From assembly GCF_028128765.1 (NCBI RefSeq), contig NZ_LBJG01000012.1:1-64000 (forward strand): DNA of 64,000 nucleotides, read 5' to 3'. This document shows, piece after piece, positions 27,042-36,671 of the stretch. The position numbers and the translations under genes are program-made. This DNA comes from Bradyrhizobium sp. CCBAU 51627. GTDB lineage: Bacteria; Pseudomonadota; Alphaproteobacteria; Rhizobiales; Xanthobacteraceae. How positions within the stretch are numbered: position 1 is the first letter of the stretch; every line of letters starts with the position of its first letter. The notes beneath the pieces are model-generated. The model made no database searches, was not told the origin of the DNA, and saw only the letters and a list, made by a program, of their open reading frames with translations.

Positions 27042-28006
27042 ACCAGGCTGCCATCGTAACGCAGCCCATGATCGCGATCGCGCGCGAGCAGCAAGGGGCC
27101 GTCGAGATCGACGAAGCGCGCCTGCGGCGTCACCAGCATCGCGGGCGCCATCGACAGCGAGGTCGCAACCATGCAGCCGACCATGATCTCGAAGCCGAGC
27201 GCCTGGGCGGCATCGGCCATGGCCAGCGCCTCGGTGAGGCCGCCGGTCTTGTCGAGCTTGATGTTGACGGCGTCGTAGCGGTCGCGGAGCGGCGCCAGCG
27301 AGCTGCGGTCATGCACGCTCTCGTCGGCGCAGACTGCGAGTGGCCGCTTGATCCGCGCCAGCGCCTCGTCCTGGCTTGATGGCAGCGGCTGCTCCACCAG
27401 GGTGACGCCGGCGGCGGCGCAAGCGGCGAGGTTCTGCTCCAGATTGGCCTCGGTCCAGGCCTCGTTGGCGTCCACGATCAGTTCGGATTCGGGGGCCTCC
27501 CTGCGCACCGCCGCGATCCGCTCGCCGTCGCCGTCCCCGCCGAGCTTGATCTTGAGCAGCGGCCGGTGCGCCGCCTTGGCGGTCGCCACCGCCATCGCCT
27601 CCGCCGTGCCCAGCGAGATCGTGTAGGCGGTGGTGCGCTCCCCCGGAAACTGGCGGTCGAGCAAGCTCCAGGCCCGCCGGCCGGCCGCCTTGGCGTCGAG
27701 ATCGATCAGGGCGCAATCCAGCGCATTGCGAGCGGCTCCGGGGGGCATGGCAGCCTGGAGGGCCTGCCGCGTCAGCCCGCCTGCCACGGCCGCCTGCATG
27801 GCCTTGATCGCGGCCAGCGTCGCCTCGGGGGTCTCGCCATAGCGGGGATAGGGCACGCATTCGCCGCGGCCGGTCAGCCCATTCTGGCTCACTTCGGCCA
27901 CAATGGTCACGGCTTCCGTCTTGGCGCCCCGGCTGATCGTGAAACTGCCGGCAATCGGAAACCGCTCGATTCGCACCGTGAGGACGGGAACATTGCTGGA
28001 AGTCAT
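27011..28006 (-). CDS. Dipeptide epimerase (enolase superfamily, L-Ala-D/L-Glu type)
   Basis: This 331-residue muconate-lactonizing-enzyme-group protein has a capping domain at about 5-110 and a barrel with the KIKLGG catalytic Lys pair. The three metal ligands are in VDANEAW, VEQPLP and CADES, and the second catalytic Lys is in NIKLDKTGG. This pattern matches L-Ala-D/L-Glu epimerases, which act on murein peptides during recycling. Specificity in this subgroup varies, so other dipeptides are possible. Start 28006 (ATG) gives the usual N-terminus. The gene converges on the MFS gene with a 31-base overlap, so antisense effects are conceivable. Confidence 0.85.
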   Translation of the reverse strand: MTSSNVPVLTVRIERFPIAGSFTISRGAKTEAVTIVAEVSQNGLTGRGECVPYPRYGETPEATLAAIKAMQAAVAGGLTRQALQAAMPPGAARNALDCALIDLDAKAAGRRAWSLLDRQFPGERTTAYTISLGTAEAMAVATAKAAHRPLLKIKLGGDGDGERIAAVRREAPESELIVDANEAWTEANLEQNLAACAAAGVTLVEQPLPSSQDEALARIKRPLAVCADESVHDRSSLAPLRDRYDAVNIKLDKTGGLTEALAMADAAQALGFEIMVGCMVATSLSMAPAMLVTPQARFVDLDGPLLLARDRDHGLRYDGSLVYPPDASLWG

Positions 28007-28140
28007 TTTGAACTCTGGCGAAATCTGAACCTGCTGGTTACCTGTAGCAACTAACATTAACCAGTTGGGGATACCTTTTCCGGGTAAGGGCGCGTGCGCA
28101 ACGATCTGATTTTCTCCGCCCCGGGACGGGAGCGGACATC

Positions 28141-29274
28141 TTGAACGGCGATCCCAAGCTGGAACGGATTGCCAAAGGCAATGCGCTGGCCCTCTGCGCC
28201 ACCGGAACCTGGACCGCGAGCTTCGCGCCGGTGCTGGAGCGGATGGTGGCTGACGCCGAGAAGCTCGCCGGCGGTCCCCAAAGCATTTTCATCGACGTTT
28301 CCGAAGTCGCCAAGCTCGATACCTTCGGCGCCTGGCTGATCGAACGGCTGCGTCGCAGCCTGACGCAAGGGCCCGTGGAGGCGCAGATCGCCGGGCTGTC
28401 CGCGAATTATTCGAGCCTCGTCGACGAGGTGCGCCGTGTCAGGGCGACCCCCGTGATCGAGACCTCCACGATCACCATCACCGGCATGCTGGAGCAGATC
28501 GGCCGCACCGTTGTGGGCCTCGCCGGCACGGTGGCCGGCCTCGTCGATATGCTCGGCGCGGTGCTCGCCGCGGTCGGTCGGGTGCTGATCCATCCACGCT
28601 CGTTCCGCCTGACCTCGACCGTGCATCACATGGAGCAGGTCTGCTGGCGCGCGGTGCCGATCATCGTGCTGATCACCTTCCTGATCGGCTGCATCATCGC
28701 GCAACAGGGCATTTTCCATTTCCGGAGGTTCGGCGCTGACATCTTCGTGGTCGACATGCTCGGCGTGCTCGTGCTGCGCGAGATCGGCGTGCTCCTGGTC
28801 GCGATCATGGTCGCGGGCCGCTCGGGGAGCGCCTACACCGCCGAGCTCGGCTCGATGAAGATGCGCGAGGAGATCGACGCGCTGCGCACCATGGGCTTCG
28901 ACCCGATCGAGGTGCTGGTGCTGCCGCGCATGCTGGCGCTGGTGCTGGCGCTGCCGATCCTCGCCTTTCTCGGCGCCATGGCCGCGCTCTACGGCGGCGG
29001 CCTGGTCGCCTGGCTCTATGGTGGCGTCGATCCCGAAGCGTTTTTGCTGCGCCTGCGCGATGCCATCTCGATCGATCATTTCATCGTCGGCATGGTGAAA
29101 GCGCCCGTGATGGCCGCGGTGATCGGCATCGTCGCCTGCGTCGAAGGCCTTGCCGTACAGGGCAGCGCGGAATCGCTCGGACAGCACACGACCGCGTCAG
29201 TGGTGAAGGGCATCTTCTTCGTCATCGTCATGGACGGCGTGTTCGCCATCTTCTTCGCCTCGATTGGAATGTGA
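28141..29274 (+). CDS. mlaE: MlaE-type ABC permease with N-terminal STAS domain
   Basis: This 377-residue protein has an N-terminal STAS-like domain (about 1-110, IFIDVSEVAKLDTFGAWLIERL) fused to an MlaE permease (about 120-375, with GCIIAQQG and the conserved cytoplasmic loop ELGSMKMREEIDALRTMGFD). In E. coli the STAS protein MlaB is separate; here it is fused. The complex moves phospholipids or other lipids between inner and outer membranes. A TTG start at 28141 follows GGGAG. The stop codon sits in GTGACGATG, and the ATPase starts 2 bases later. Confidence 0.88.
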   Translation: MNGDPKLERIAKGNALALCATGTWTASFAPVLERMVADAEKLAGGPQSIFIDVSEVAKLDTFGAWLIERLRRSLTQGPVEAQIAGLSANYSSLVDEVRRVRATPVIETSTITITGMLEQIGRTVVGLAGTVAGLVDMLGAVLAAVGRVLIHPRSFRLTSTVHHMEQVCWRAVPIIVLITFLIGCIIAQQGIFHFRRFGADIFVVDMLGVLVLREIGVLLVAIMVAGRSGSAYTAELGSMKMREEIDALRTMGFDPIEVLVLPRMLALVLALPILAFLGAMAALYGGGLVAWLYGGVDPEAFLLRLRDAISIDHFIVGMVKAPVMAAVIGIVACVEGLAVQGSAESLGQHTTASVVKGIFFVIVMDGVFAIFFASIGM

Positions 29275-29276
29275 CG

Positions 29277-30059
29277 ATGGCGCAGGAAACCCAAGACGCG
29301 ATTCAAAATCCCATCATCCGCGTCCGCGACATCACCGTGCAGTTCGGATCGACGCGCGTGCTGGACGGACTCAACCTGGACGTCAAGCGCGGCGAGATCC
29401 TCGGCTTCGTCGGCCCCTCCGGCGCGGGCAAATCGGTGCTGACGCGCACCATCATCGGCCTCGTGCCGAAGGTCGCGGGCTCCATCGAAGTGTTCGGCGT
29501 CGATCTCGATTCCTCCAGCACGTCGCAGCGCCGCAATGTCGAGCGGCGCTGGGGCGTGCTGTTCCAGCAGGGCGCGCTGTTCTCCTCGCTCACCGTGCGG
29601 CAGAACATCCAGTTTCCGATGCGCGAATATCTGCGCGTCTCGCAGCGGCTGATGGACGAGATCACCATGGCCAAGCTGGCCATGGTCGGCCTCAAGCCTG
29701 AGGTCGCCGAGCGTTTCCCCTCGGAACTCTCCGGCGGCATGATCAAGCGCGTCGCGCTCGCACGCGCGCTGTCGCTCGATCCCGACCTCGTCTTCCTGGA
29801 CGAGCCGACCTCCGGCCTCGATCCGATCGGCGCCGGCGATTTCGACGAACTGGTCCGGACGCTGCAGCGCACTTTGGGACTGACCGTTTTCATGGTAACT
29901 CACGACCTCGACAGCCTTTACACAGCTTGCGACCGCATCGCCGTTTTAGGGAACGGTAAGATCATTGCGGCAGGGTCGATCGCCGACATGCAGGCCTCGC
30001 AGCATCCCTGGCTGAGGCAGTATTTCCACGGCAAGCGCGCCCGCGCGGTGATGAGTTGA
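29277..30059 (+). CDS. mlaF: MlaF-type ABC transporter ATPase
   Basis: This 260-residue ATP-binding protein has Walker A GPSGAGKSV, Q-loop LFQQGALFS, signature LSGGMIKR (the MlaF form of LSGGQ), Walker B DLVFLDEPTSGLDP and the switch His in MVTHDL. It powers the adjacent MlaE permease. The preferred ATG is 29277; a GTG at 29271 overlaps the upstream stop codon. Confidence 0.92.
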   Translation: MAQETQDAIQNPIIRVRDITVQFGSTRVLDGLNLDVKRGEILGFVGPSGAGKSVLTRTIIGLVPKVAGSIEVFGVDLDSSSTSQRRNVERRWGVLFQQGALFSSLTVRQNIQFPMREYLRVSQRLMDEITMAKLAMVGLKPEVAERFPSELSGGMIKRVALARALSLDPDLVFLDEPTSGLDPIGAGDFDELVRTLQRTLGLTVFMVTHDLDSLYTACDRIAVLGNGKIIAAGSIADMQASQHPWLRQYFHGKRARAVMS

Positions 30060-30075
30060 GTAGCCGGAGCACCTG

Positions 30076-30951
30076 ATGGAAACGCGGGCGAGTTACGTAC
30101 TGATCGGATCCTTCACGCTGGCGGTGATCGCGGCCGCGATCGGCTTCGTGCTCTGGTTCCAGTCGCTGCACACCACCAAGCTGCGCAGCCCCCTGCGCGT
30201 CGTGTTCGAGGGCCCTGCGGCGGGCCTGCGCAACGGCGGCAGCGTCAACTTCAACGGTATCCGGGTGGGCGAGGTGGTCTCGGTGAAGCTCGACAATCCG
30301 CGACGGGTTGTCGCACTCGCCATGGTCGAGAACAACACCCCGCTTCGCAAGGACACCCTGGTCGGTCTCGAATTCCAGGGGCTGACCGGCGTTGCCGCAA
30401 TCTCGCTCAAGGGCGGCGACGAGGCCGCGCCGCCGCCGCCGCTCGACGAGGACGGCATTCCGACGCTGATGGCCGATCCGAACAGGCTCCAGGACGTCAC
30501 CGAAGCGATCCGCGGCACGCTGCAGAACATCAACAAGATCGTTGCCGACAATCAGGAGTCGGTGAAGAACTCGCTGAAGAATCTGGAGACCTTCACCAAC
30601 TCGCTCGCCCGCAACTCCGAGAAGATCGACGGCGTGATGGCCAAGGTCGACGGCGTGATGCTCAAGGCTGACAACCTGATGCTCGGCCTCAATACGCTTG
30701 CCGGCGGCAAGGACGGCGGCGAGCTGTTCCTGACGGTGAAATCGATCCGTGAACTGGCCGAAGATTTCGACAAGCGCTCCGGTGCGCTGATGACCGACGG
30801 TCGTCGCACGCTCGGCGACATCAGCCGCGCCGTGAACAATTTCGATCGCAACCCGACCCGCGTGCTGTTCGGCGCCAGCAACTCGTCGCAGCCGGCGCCC
30901 GCGCCCGAGCCGCCGAGGCCGGCCCCGGCCGCGACCAGCCGAAGGCAATAG
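30076..30951 (+). CDS. mlaD: MlaD/MCE-family lipid-transport protein
   Basis: This 291-residue protein has one N-terminal membrane anchor (about 8-27), an MCE domain (about 35-115, FEGPAAGLRNGGSVNFNGIRVGEV), a long helical region (about 140-260) and a Pro/Ala-rich tail (APAPEPPRPAPA). MCE proteins form hexameric rings or tubes for lipid transfer across the periplasm. It follows mlaF by 16 bases, so the three genes form one operon. No MlaC-like periplasmic carrier follows; the long helices may bridge the gap instead. Confidence 0.9.
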   Translation: METRASYVLIGSFTLAVIAAAIGFVLWFQSLHTTKLRSPLRVVFEGPAAGLRNGGSVNFNGIRVGEVVSVKLDNPRRVVALAMVENNTPLRKDTLVGLEFQGLTGVAAISLKGGDEAAPPPPLDEDGIPTLMADPNRLQDVTEAIRGTLQNINKIVADNQESVKNSLKNLETFTNSLARNSEKIDGVMAKVDGVMLKADNLMLGLNTLAGGKDGGELFLTVKSIRELAEDFDKRSGALMTDGRRTLGDISRAVNNFDRNPTRVLFGASNSSQPAPAPEPPRPAPAATSRRQ

Positions 30952-30965
30952 GCGTCCGTCTCCTC

Positions 30966-31082
30966 CGTCATTGCGAGCAAGCGAAGCTATCCAGGCTGCC
31001 TCCGTAGAGGCATTTCTGGGTTGCTTCATCGCGCCGCGACAAAATTGCTACGCAATCTTGTCGCGGGCTCCTCGCAATGACG
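30966..31082. repeat. Intergenic repeat (CGTCATTGCGAG family), copy 2
   Basis: Begins CGTCATTGCGAGC and ends CTCGCAATGACG. It has an extra inner inverted repeat GCGACAAAATTGC/GCAATCTTGTCGC. It is related to the element at 24309-24386. Confidence 0.75.
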
Positions 31083-31223
31083 ACGCAGCTCTGACGATAC
31101 GAAAGTATGGGGGTCTGGCCGAGCCAAGGTAGGGGGAGGGGCGGCGGGCGTTGTCCGCTATATCGCGCTCAAGGCGCGCTTCACGAAGAGCGCGCCGACT
31201 TCACTCACAGGGGAGGAGAGAGC

Positions 31224-31400
31224 GTGATACGTTTGCTGCTGCTGTTGCCGTTCATCGGCCTGATGATCGTGCCGTTCTACAATATCCGCGAGCCGCATCT
31301 GTTCGGCTTTCCGTTCTTCTACTGGTATCAGCTCGCCTGGGTGCCGCTGACCTCGCTGCTCACCTACATCGTCTACAGGAGCGTGCGCCGTGCTGACTAA
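31224..31400 (+). CDS. DUF3311 small membrane protein
   Basis: This 58-residue protein has two helices (LLLLLPFIGLMIVPFY and YWYQLAWVPLTSLLTYIVY) and a short basic tail. DUF3311 proteins are found immediately before MctP-type sodium/solute symporters and are probably accessory subunits. The GTG start at 31224 has a strong GGGGAGGAG ahead. Its 3' end overlaps the permease gene by 11 bases, implying coupled translation. Confidence 0.85.
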   Translation: MIRLLLLLPFIGLMIVPFYNIREPHLFGFPFFYWYQLAWVPLTSLLTYIVYRSVRRAD

Positions 31401-32880
31401 TGTCGATAGCGCGGCGTTTGCCGTATTCCTCGCTCTGTTCATCCTGGTCACCGGCATGGGCTTCGTCGCTGCGCGCTGGCGCAAGCCGGAGACGCTCGCC
31501 CATCTCGACGAGTGGGGCCTCGGTGGCCGCAAGTTCGGGACCTGGATCACCTGGTTCCTGGTCGGCGGCGACTTCTATACCGCCTACACCGTGATCGCCG
31601 TGCCCGCGCTGGTCTATGCGGTCGGCGCCTACGGCTTCTTCGCGCTGCCCTACACCATCATCGTCTATCCCTTCGTCTTCGCGGTGATGCCGGTGTTGTG
31701 GAAGGTCGCCAAGGAGCGCGGCTACGTCACCGCAGGCGACGTCGTGCGCGGCGCCTATGGTTCGCGCGGGCTCGAGCTGGCCGTTGCTGCGACCGGCGTG
31801 CTGGCGACCATGCCCTACATCGCGCTCCAGCTCATCGGCATGGAAGTGGCGATCAAGGCGCTCGGGCTGAGCGGCGAGGTGCCGCTCGTTCTCGCCTTCC
31901 TGGTGCTGGCGCTCTACACCTACTCGTCGGGCCTGCGCGCGCCGGCGCTGATCGCCTTCGTCAAGGATGTCATGATCTACATCGTGGTGATCGCCGCAGT
32001 CGCCATCGTGCCGTCCAAGCTCGGCGGTTATGGCGCGATCTTCACGGCGGCGGATGCAGCGTTTTCGGCGAAAGGTTCGGGCGGAATCCTGCTGTCGCCG
32101 GCGCAGATCGTGCCCTACGCCTCGCTGGCGCTGGGCTCGGCGCTGGCGGCCTTCATGTATCCGCATACGCTGACCGGCATTTTCGCCTCATCAGGCGGCA
32201 ACACCATCCGCAAGAATGCGATGCTGCTGCCGGCCTACACGCTGCTGCTCGGCCTGCTTGCGCTGCTCGGCTACATGGGTCATGCCGCCGGGCTCAAGCT
32301 CGCGAGCAACAACGACGTCGTGCCGGAACTGTTCAAGACGCTGTTCCCAAGCTGGTTCGCAGGCTTTGCGTTCGCGGCGATCGCGATCGGCGCGCTGGTG
32401 CCGGCGGCTGTCATGAGCATCGGCGCGGCCAATCTGTTCACCCGCAACTTCTGGAAGGTGTGGGTCGATCCGAAGGTGACGCCGGCGGGTGAAGCGAAGG
32501 TCGCCAAGATCACCTCCATGCTTGTGAAGGTCGGCGCGCTGCTCGCCATCCTCCTGATGCCGACGCAGTTCGCACTCGACCTGCAGCTGCTTGGGGGCCT
32601 CTGGATCCTGCAGACGCTGCCGGCGCTGGTGTTCGGGCTCTATCTGAACTGGTTTTCCAGCACGGCGCTGTTGATCGGCTGGGCCGTCGGCTTGGCAGGT
32701 GGATCGTGGCTCGCCTGGTCGGACGGACTGAAGCCGCTGCACGGCATCGACTTCGGCGCCGGCAAGGTCGCGATCTACACCGGACTGCTGGCGCTCGTCC
32801 TCAACATCGTGGTCGCAGTTGCGGTCAACCTTCTGCTCAAGGCGCTGCCGCAGGCCCGACTGTCGCGCGAGGCGGCCTGA
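31390..32880 (+). CDS. mctP: MctP-type monocarboxylate permease (SSS family)
   Basis: This 496-residue sodium:solute symporter-family protein has about 13 helices. It contains EWGLGGRKFGTWITWFLVGGDFYTAYT near residues 40-65 and the PALIAFVKDVMIYIV core helix, both typical of MctP. In Rhizobium leguminosarum MctP imports lactate, pyruvate, acetate and alanine under control of the MctSR two-component system. Here a kinase and a response regulator follow on the same strand, matching that arrangement. The GTG start overlaps the DUF3311 gene. Confidence 0.88.
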   Translation: MLTNVDSAAFAVFLALFILVTGMGFVAARWRKPETLAHLDEWGLGGRKFGTWITWFLVGGDFYTAYTVIAVPALVYAVGAYGFFALPYTIIVYPFVFAVMPVLWKVAKERGYVTAGDVVRGAYGSRGLELAVAATGVLATMPYIALQLIGMEVAIKALGLSGEVPLVLAFLVLALYTYSSGLRAPALIAFVKDVMIYIVVIAAVAIVPSKLGGYGAIFTAADAAFSAKGSGGILLSPAQIVPYASLALGSALAAFMYPHTLTGIFASSGGNTIRKNAMLLPAYTLLLGLLALLGYMGHAAGLKLASNNDVVPELFKTLFPSWFAGFAFAAIAIGALVPAAVMSIGAANLFTRNFWKVWVDPKVTPAGEAKVAKITSMLVKVGALLAILLMPTQFALDLQLLGGLWILQTLPALVFGLYLNWFSSTALLIGWAVGLAGGSWLAWSDGLKPLHGIDFGAGKVAIYTGLLALVLNIVVAVAVNLLLKALPQARLSREAA

Positions 32881-32891
32881 CCTCAAGTGTT

Positions 32892-32921
32892 GATCGGCGG
32901 CCGGACATCCGGCCGCCGATC
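32892..32921 (+). terminator. Strong hairpin after mctP
   Basis: GATCGGCGGCCGG (32892-32904) pairs perfectly with 32909-32921 over a 4-base loop, just behind the mctP stop. There is no clear T-tract, so termination may be Rho-assisted. Confidence 0.55.
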
Positions 32922-32939
32922 CCAAACCTGCCTTCCGCA

Positions 32940-33060
32940 CGATTGAAACGCTTCCAGAGCTTTCCGTTCCGATCGAATTGGAACGGAAAGCTCTGGATTC
33001 TTGTTTTGACGCGTTTTCTTTGCTCGAACCGGTGTCCACTTCGCCGGAAAAGGCTCTAGT
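32940..33060. repeat. Rhizobial intergenic repeat with 17-bp perfect inverted repeat
   Basis: CCAGAGCTTTCCGTTCC (32954-32970) is the exact reverse complement of 32980-32996, with a 9-base loop. It is followed by TTGTTTTGACGCGTTTTC and a GAACCGGTGTCCACTTCG segment ending in GGCTCTAG. This combination is a well-known dispersed intergenic element of rhizobia. It separates mctP from the kinase gene. Confidence 0.75.
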
Positions 33061-33117
33061 ATCCGCCGCGTTCCGGCCCCGTTCGTGGTAGCCGGATCGG
33101 TGTCGAGTGAGGATGTC

Positions 33118-36100
33118 GTGCAGGCGTGGTTCGTTCTCGCGGTCGCGGCCGGTTATGTGACCACGCTGTTCCTGGTTGCCTGGTGGGGCGATCGACGGAG
33201 CGTGGACGGACCGCTGGTGTCGCCACGATCCTGGGCGGCCGCAGTGAGCTACTGCCTGACGCTTGCGGTCTACAACACCTCGTGGAGCTTCTACGGATCG
33301 GTCGGCCGCGCGGCCACCAGCGGGCTGGACTTCGCGACGATCTACATCGGCCCGACGCTGGTACTGCTGTTCGGCCAGCCGCTGCTGTCCAAGGTGATCG
33401 CGATCGCGAAGGCGCAGAACGTCACCTCGATTGCCGACTTCATCGCCGCACGCTACGGCAAGAGCCAGGTGCTTGCGGCTTTCGTGACGCTCGCCTCGCT
33501 GCTTGGCGTGCTCCCCTATATCGCGCTTCAGCTCAAGGCCGTCGGCAAGAGCTTCGACTATCTGATCCTCCAGCCGGAGCGCGCGGGCGGCGAGGCGCTG
33601 CAGTTCTGGCAGGACTCGGCCTTCGGCGTCGCCGCGTCGATGGCGCTGTTCGCGATCGTCTTCGGCGTGCGCCATGTCCATGCCAGCGAGCATCATCGCG
33701 GTTTGATGCTCGCGATCGCCTTCGAGAGCATCGTCAAGCTGGTCGCATTCCTCGTCGTCGCGCTGTTCGTGCTGTTCGGCCTGTCGGGAGGACCGGCTGG
33801 GCTGCTGTCCCAGTTCTCCTCCGATCCGCAACTGGCTGGTATCCTGGCCTTCGATCCGACCCAGCCGGTCTGGCCCTCGACGATCGTCATCTCGGCGATT
33901 GCTTTTCTTTGCTTGCCGCAGGCGTTTCACGTCGCGGTCGTCGAGAACGAGAGCCCGAGTCACACGCGCACCGCGGCGTGGCTTTATCCTGCCTATCTTG
34001 CGTTGTTCAGCCTGCTGATCCTGCCGATCGCGGCCGCCGGACTGACGAGGTTCGGTGCGATGATGGACCCCGACACCTACGTCATCTCGCTGCCGATTGC
34101 GGCGGATGCGAGCACGATCAGCCTGATCGCCTTCCTGGGCGGGCTGTCGGCCGCGACCGGCATGGTGATCATGACCTCCGTCGCGCTGAGCACCATGCTC
34201 TGCAACGACGTCATCATGCCGCTGCTGCTGCGCTCGCGCTTCTTCGGCCTGCGTGCGCAAAGCCGGCCGGTGACCTCGGTGCTGATGACGGTGCGCAGGC
34301 TCTCGATCCTCGGCATCCTGCTGCTGGCCTATCTGATGCACCGCCTGGTCAACCAGGCCTATCCGCTCACCGTAATCGGCCTGTTGTCGTTCGTCGCGGT
34401 CGCGCAATTCGGCCCGGCGTTCGTCGGAGGGCTGTTCTGGCAGCGTGCCAACAAGATCGGCGCCTCGGTCGGGATCGCGGCCGGATTTTTCATCTGGGCC
34501 TATACGCTGCTGCTGCCCTCGGCGGCACCGCTCTGGCCCGCCTTCGAGGACATCGTTCGCCACGGCCCGGGGCAGCTCGCTGTCCTCAAGCCGAACGCGC
34601 TGTTCGGCCTCGAAGGGCTCGATCCGATCTCGCATGCGACGCTGTGGAGCCTTGCCGCGAACCTCGTCTGTTTCGTCCTGTTCTCGTTGCTGGGGGGACA
34701 AACGACCGTCGAGCGCAACCAGGCGGCGGCATTCGCCGATGGTGTCGTCCGCGACACCGTGCCGAAACTGTCCTCGCGCGTGGTTGTGCGGCTCGACGAT
34801 CTCCGCGCACTGGCGCGACGCTTTGTCGGTGCGGAGCGCGGCGAGGCAGCCTTCGACGGCTATCTCGCGGCGCGCATGTCGGGCACCGGGCCGCGCCTCG
34901 ATCCGTCCGGCCTGGTCGACCTCGATTCGATCCGCTTCACCGAGAACCTCCTTGCCGGCGCGATTGGTGCGGCATCGGCGCGCGTGGTGATCGCGGCGTC
35001 ACTTGAAGGGCACTCGCTGTCGCGACGGGCGGCGATGGCGATGCTGGACGAGGCTTCGGAAGCCTTGCGCTTCAATCGCAGTCTCCTGCAGAGCACGCTC
35101 GAGAGCGTGCCGCAGGGCATCTGCGCCTTCGACGCCGATTTCAACATCACGGCCTGGAACGGGCGATTCATCGCGCTGCTCGACCTGCCGCCGGATTTCG
35201 TGCGCGTCGGCCTTCCGCTCGCGGAGGTCATTGCCTTCAACGTCGAGCGCGGCGAATATGCCGCGTCCGAATTTGCCGCGCTCCTGGTCAATCGCGACGT
35301 CGCGACCCAGAGCTGGCCCTATCTGTACGAGCGCAAGCGGCCGGACGGCACGGTGCTCGAGATCGTCTACGACCGCGCCGCTGAGGGCGGGTATGTCTCG
35401 ACCTACACCGACGTGACCGAGCGTCATCGCGCCGCGGAAGCCTTGCGGCGCGCCAATGAGGACCTTGAGCTTCGCGTCCGCGAGCGGACCGAGGCGCTGG
35501 AGCAGGCGAAGGCGGAGGCCGAGCAGGCCAATCTCGGCAAGACCCGCTTCCTGGCGGCGGCGAGCCATGACCTTCTGCAGCCGCTGAACGCGGCACGTCT
35601 GTTCATGTCGGCGCTCGACGAGAGCCTGCATGCCTCTTCACATGCAGACGACGCCGAGAAGGAGAGAATGCTTGCCGGCAGCGCCATCACGGCGTTGCGC
35701 TCGACCGAGCATGTGCTCGACAGGCTGCTCGACATCTCCTCCTACGACGCCGGTGCCGTTCGGGCCCAGCCATTCGACTTCCCGATCGCGGAACTTCTCG
35801 TTCAGCTGAACGTGGAATTCTCGGCGATGGCGCGCGAACGCGGGCTGGTGCTCCGCGTCGTCGATTGCTCTCTCACGGTGCGCAGCGACCCGCATCTGTT
35901 GCGACGCATTCTTCAAAACCTGCTGTCGAATGCGCTGCGCTACACGCCGAAGGGACGCATCCTGCTCGGCTGCCGGCGGCGCGACGGCGATCTGCGCATC
36001 GAGGTCTGGGATACCGGCATCGGCATCGCCGCCGCGGATCAGGAGCGAATCTTCGAGGAGTTCCAGCGCCTGGCGCCCGGGTCGGAGAAGGGGCTGGGCC

Positions 36101-36669
36101 TGGGGCTTGCGATCGTCGATCGCGTCTCGCGGCTGCTGGGTCATCCCGTCGATGTCCGTTCGCGGCCTGGACGCGGCTCATGCTTTGCCGTCACGGTGCC
36201 GCGCGCGCACGGACCGGGAACGCCGCTCCAGCGCAAGGCGGCGGCCACGGCGCCAGCGATGACGGAGCGAGCGCTGACGATCCTGTGTCTGGACAATGAT
36301 GCGTCGATCCTGGACGGCCTGGCGGCGCTGCTCGGCGGCTGGGGTCATCGTGTGCTGGTTGCAACCGATGGCGCCGGCGCGATGGCTTCGGCAGCGGCAA
36401 GCCCGCCCGACGTCGTGCTGGTCGATTATCATCTCGATGGACAGCGCACGGGCTTGGACTTTCTCGACGATCTCGTGCAGAAGTCGGGACGCGGCGTCTG
36501 CGCGCTGGTCGTCACCGGCGATCGCAGCGAGGCGGTCCGGACAGCCGCGCGTGCGCGCGGCTGCGAGGTCCTGTCCAAGCCGGTCAAGCCGGCGGCGCTG
36601 CGGCGCTTCCTCGGCGGCGAAGCCTTGAGCCGGCAGTTCGGGACCAAACAGGGAGCTTCCCCGGCGTGA
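33118..36669 (+). CDS. SLC5-STAC-PAS hybrid histidine kinase (CrbS/MctS-like)
   Basis: This 1183-residue protein has an N-terminal sodium/solute-symporter-like membrane domain (about 1-480, SWSFYGSVGRAATSGLDF near residue 50). It is followed by a STAC-like helical domain (about 540-630, IRFTENLLAGAIGAASARVV), PAS (about 650-770), HisKA with His817 (AAASHDLLQPLNAARLF), HATPase (WDTGIGIAAADQ, GLGLGLAIV) and a receiver with Asp1103 (VLVDYHLDG). Such kinases (CrbS, CbrA, MctS) sense carboxylates or amino acids through the transporter-like domain. It lies between a carboxylate permease and a LuxR-type regulator. GTGs at 33085 and 33100 are alternative starts. Confidence 0.9.
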   Translation: MQAWFVLAVAAGYVTTLFLVAWWGDRRSVDGPLVSPRSWAAAVSYCLTLAVYNTSWSFYGSVGRAATSGLDFATIYIGPTLVLLFGQPLLSKVIAIAKAQNVTSIADFIAARYGKSQVLAAFVTLASLLGVLPYIALQLKAVGKSFDYLILQPERAGGEALQFWQDSAFGVAASMALFAIVFGVRHVHASEHHRGLMLAIAFESIVKLVAFLVVALFVLFGLSGGPAGLLSQFSSDPQLAGILAFDPTQPVWPSTIVISAIAFLCLPQAFHVAVVENESPSHTRTAAWLYPAYLALFSLLILPIAAAGLTRFGAMMDPDTYVISLPIAADASTISLIAFLGGLSAATGMVIMTSVALSTMLCNDVIMPLLLRSRFFGLRAQSRPVTSVLMTVRRLSILGILLLAYLMHRLVNQAYPLTVIGLLSFVAVAQFGPAFVGGLFWQRANKIGASVGIAAGFFIWAYTLLLPSAAPLWPAFEDIVRHGPGQLAVLKPNALFGLEGLDPISHATLWSLAANLVCFVLFSLLGGQTTVERNQAAAFADGVVRDTVPKLSSRVVVRLDDLRALARRFVGAERGEAAFDGYLAARMSGTGPRLDPSGLVDLDSIRFTENLLAGAIGAASARVVIAASLEGHSLSRRAAMAMLDEASEALRFNRSLLQSTLESVPQGICAFDADFNITAWNGRFIALLDLPPDFVRVGLPLAEVIAFNVERGEYAASEFAALLVNRDVATQSWPYLYERKRPDGTVLEIVYDRAAEGGYVSTYTDVTERHRAAEALRRANEDLELRVRERTEALEQAKAEAEQANLGKTRFLAAASHDLLQPLNAARLFMSALDESLHASSHADDAEKERMLAGSAITALRSTEHVLDRLLDISSYDAGAVRAQPFDFPIAELLVQLNVEFSAMARERGLVLRVVDCSLTVRSDPHLLRRILQNLLSNALRYTPKGRILLGCRRRDGDLRIEVWDTGIGIAAADQERIFEEFQRLAPGSEKGLGLGLAIVDRVSRLLGHPVDVRSRPGRGSCFAVTVPRAHGPGTPLQRKAAATAPAMTERALTILCLDNDASILDGLAALLGGWGHRVLVATDGAGAMASAAASPPDVVLVDYHLDGQRTGLDFLDDLVQKSGRGVCALVVTGDRSEAVRTAARARGCEVLSKPVKPAALRRFLGGEALSRQFGTKQGASPA

Positions 36670-36671
36670 CG

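Noticed and set aside
32191..34701. 836-residue minus-strand open frame opposite mctP and the kinase
   Set aside because: Crosses a dispersed intergenic repeat and is antisense to two well-supported genes; highly charged Arg/Asp/Gln composition without motifs.
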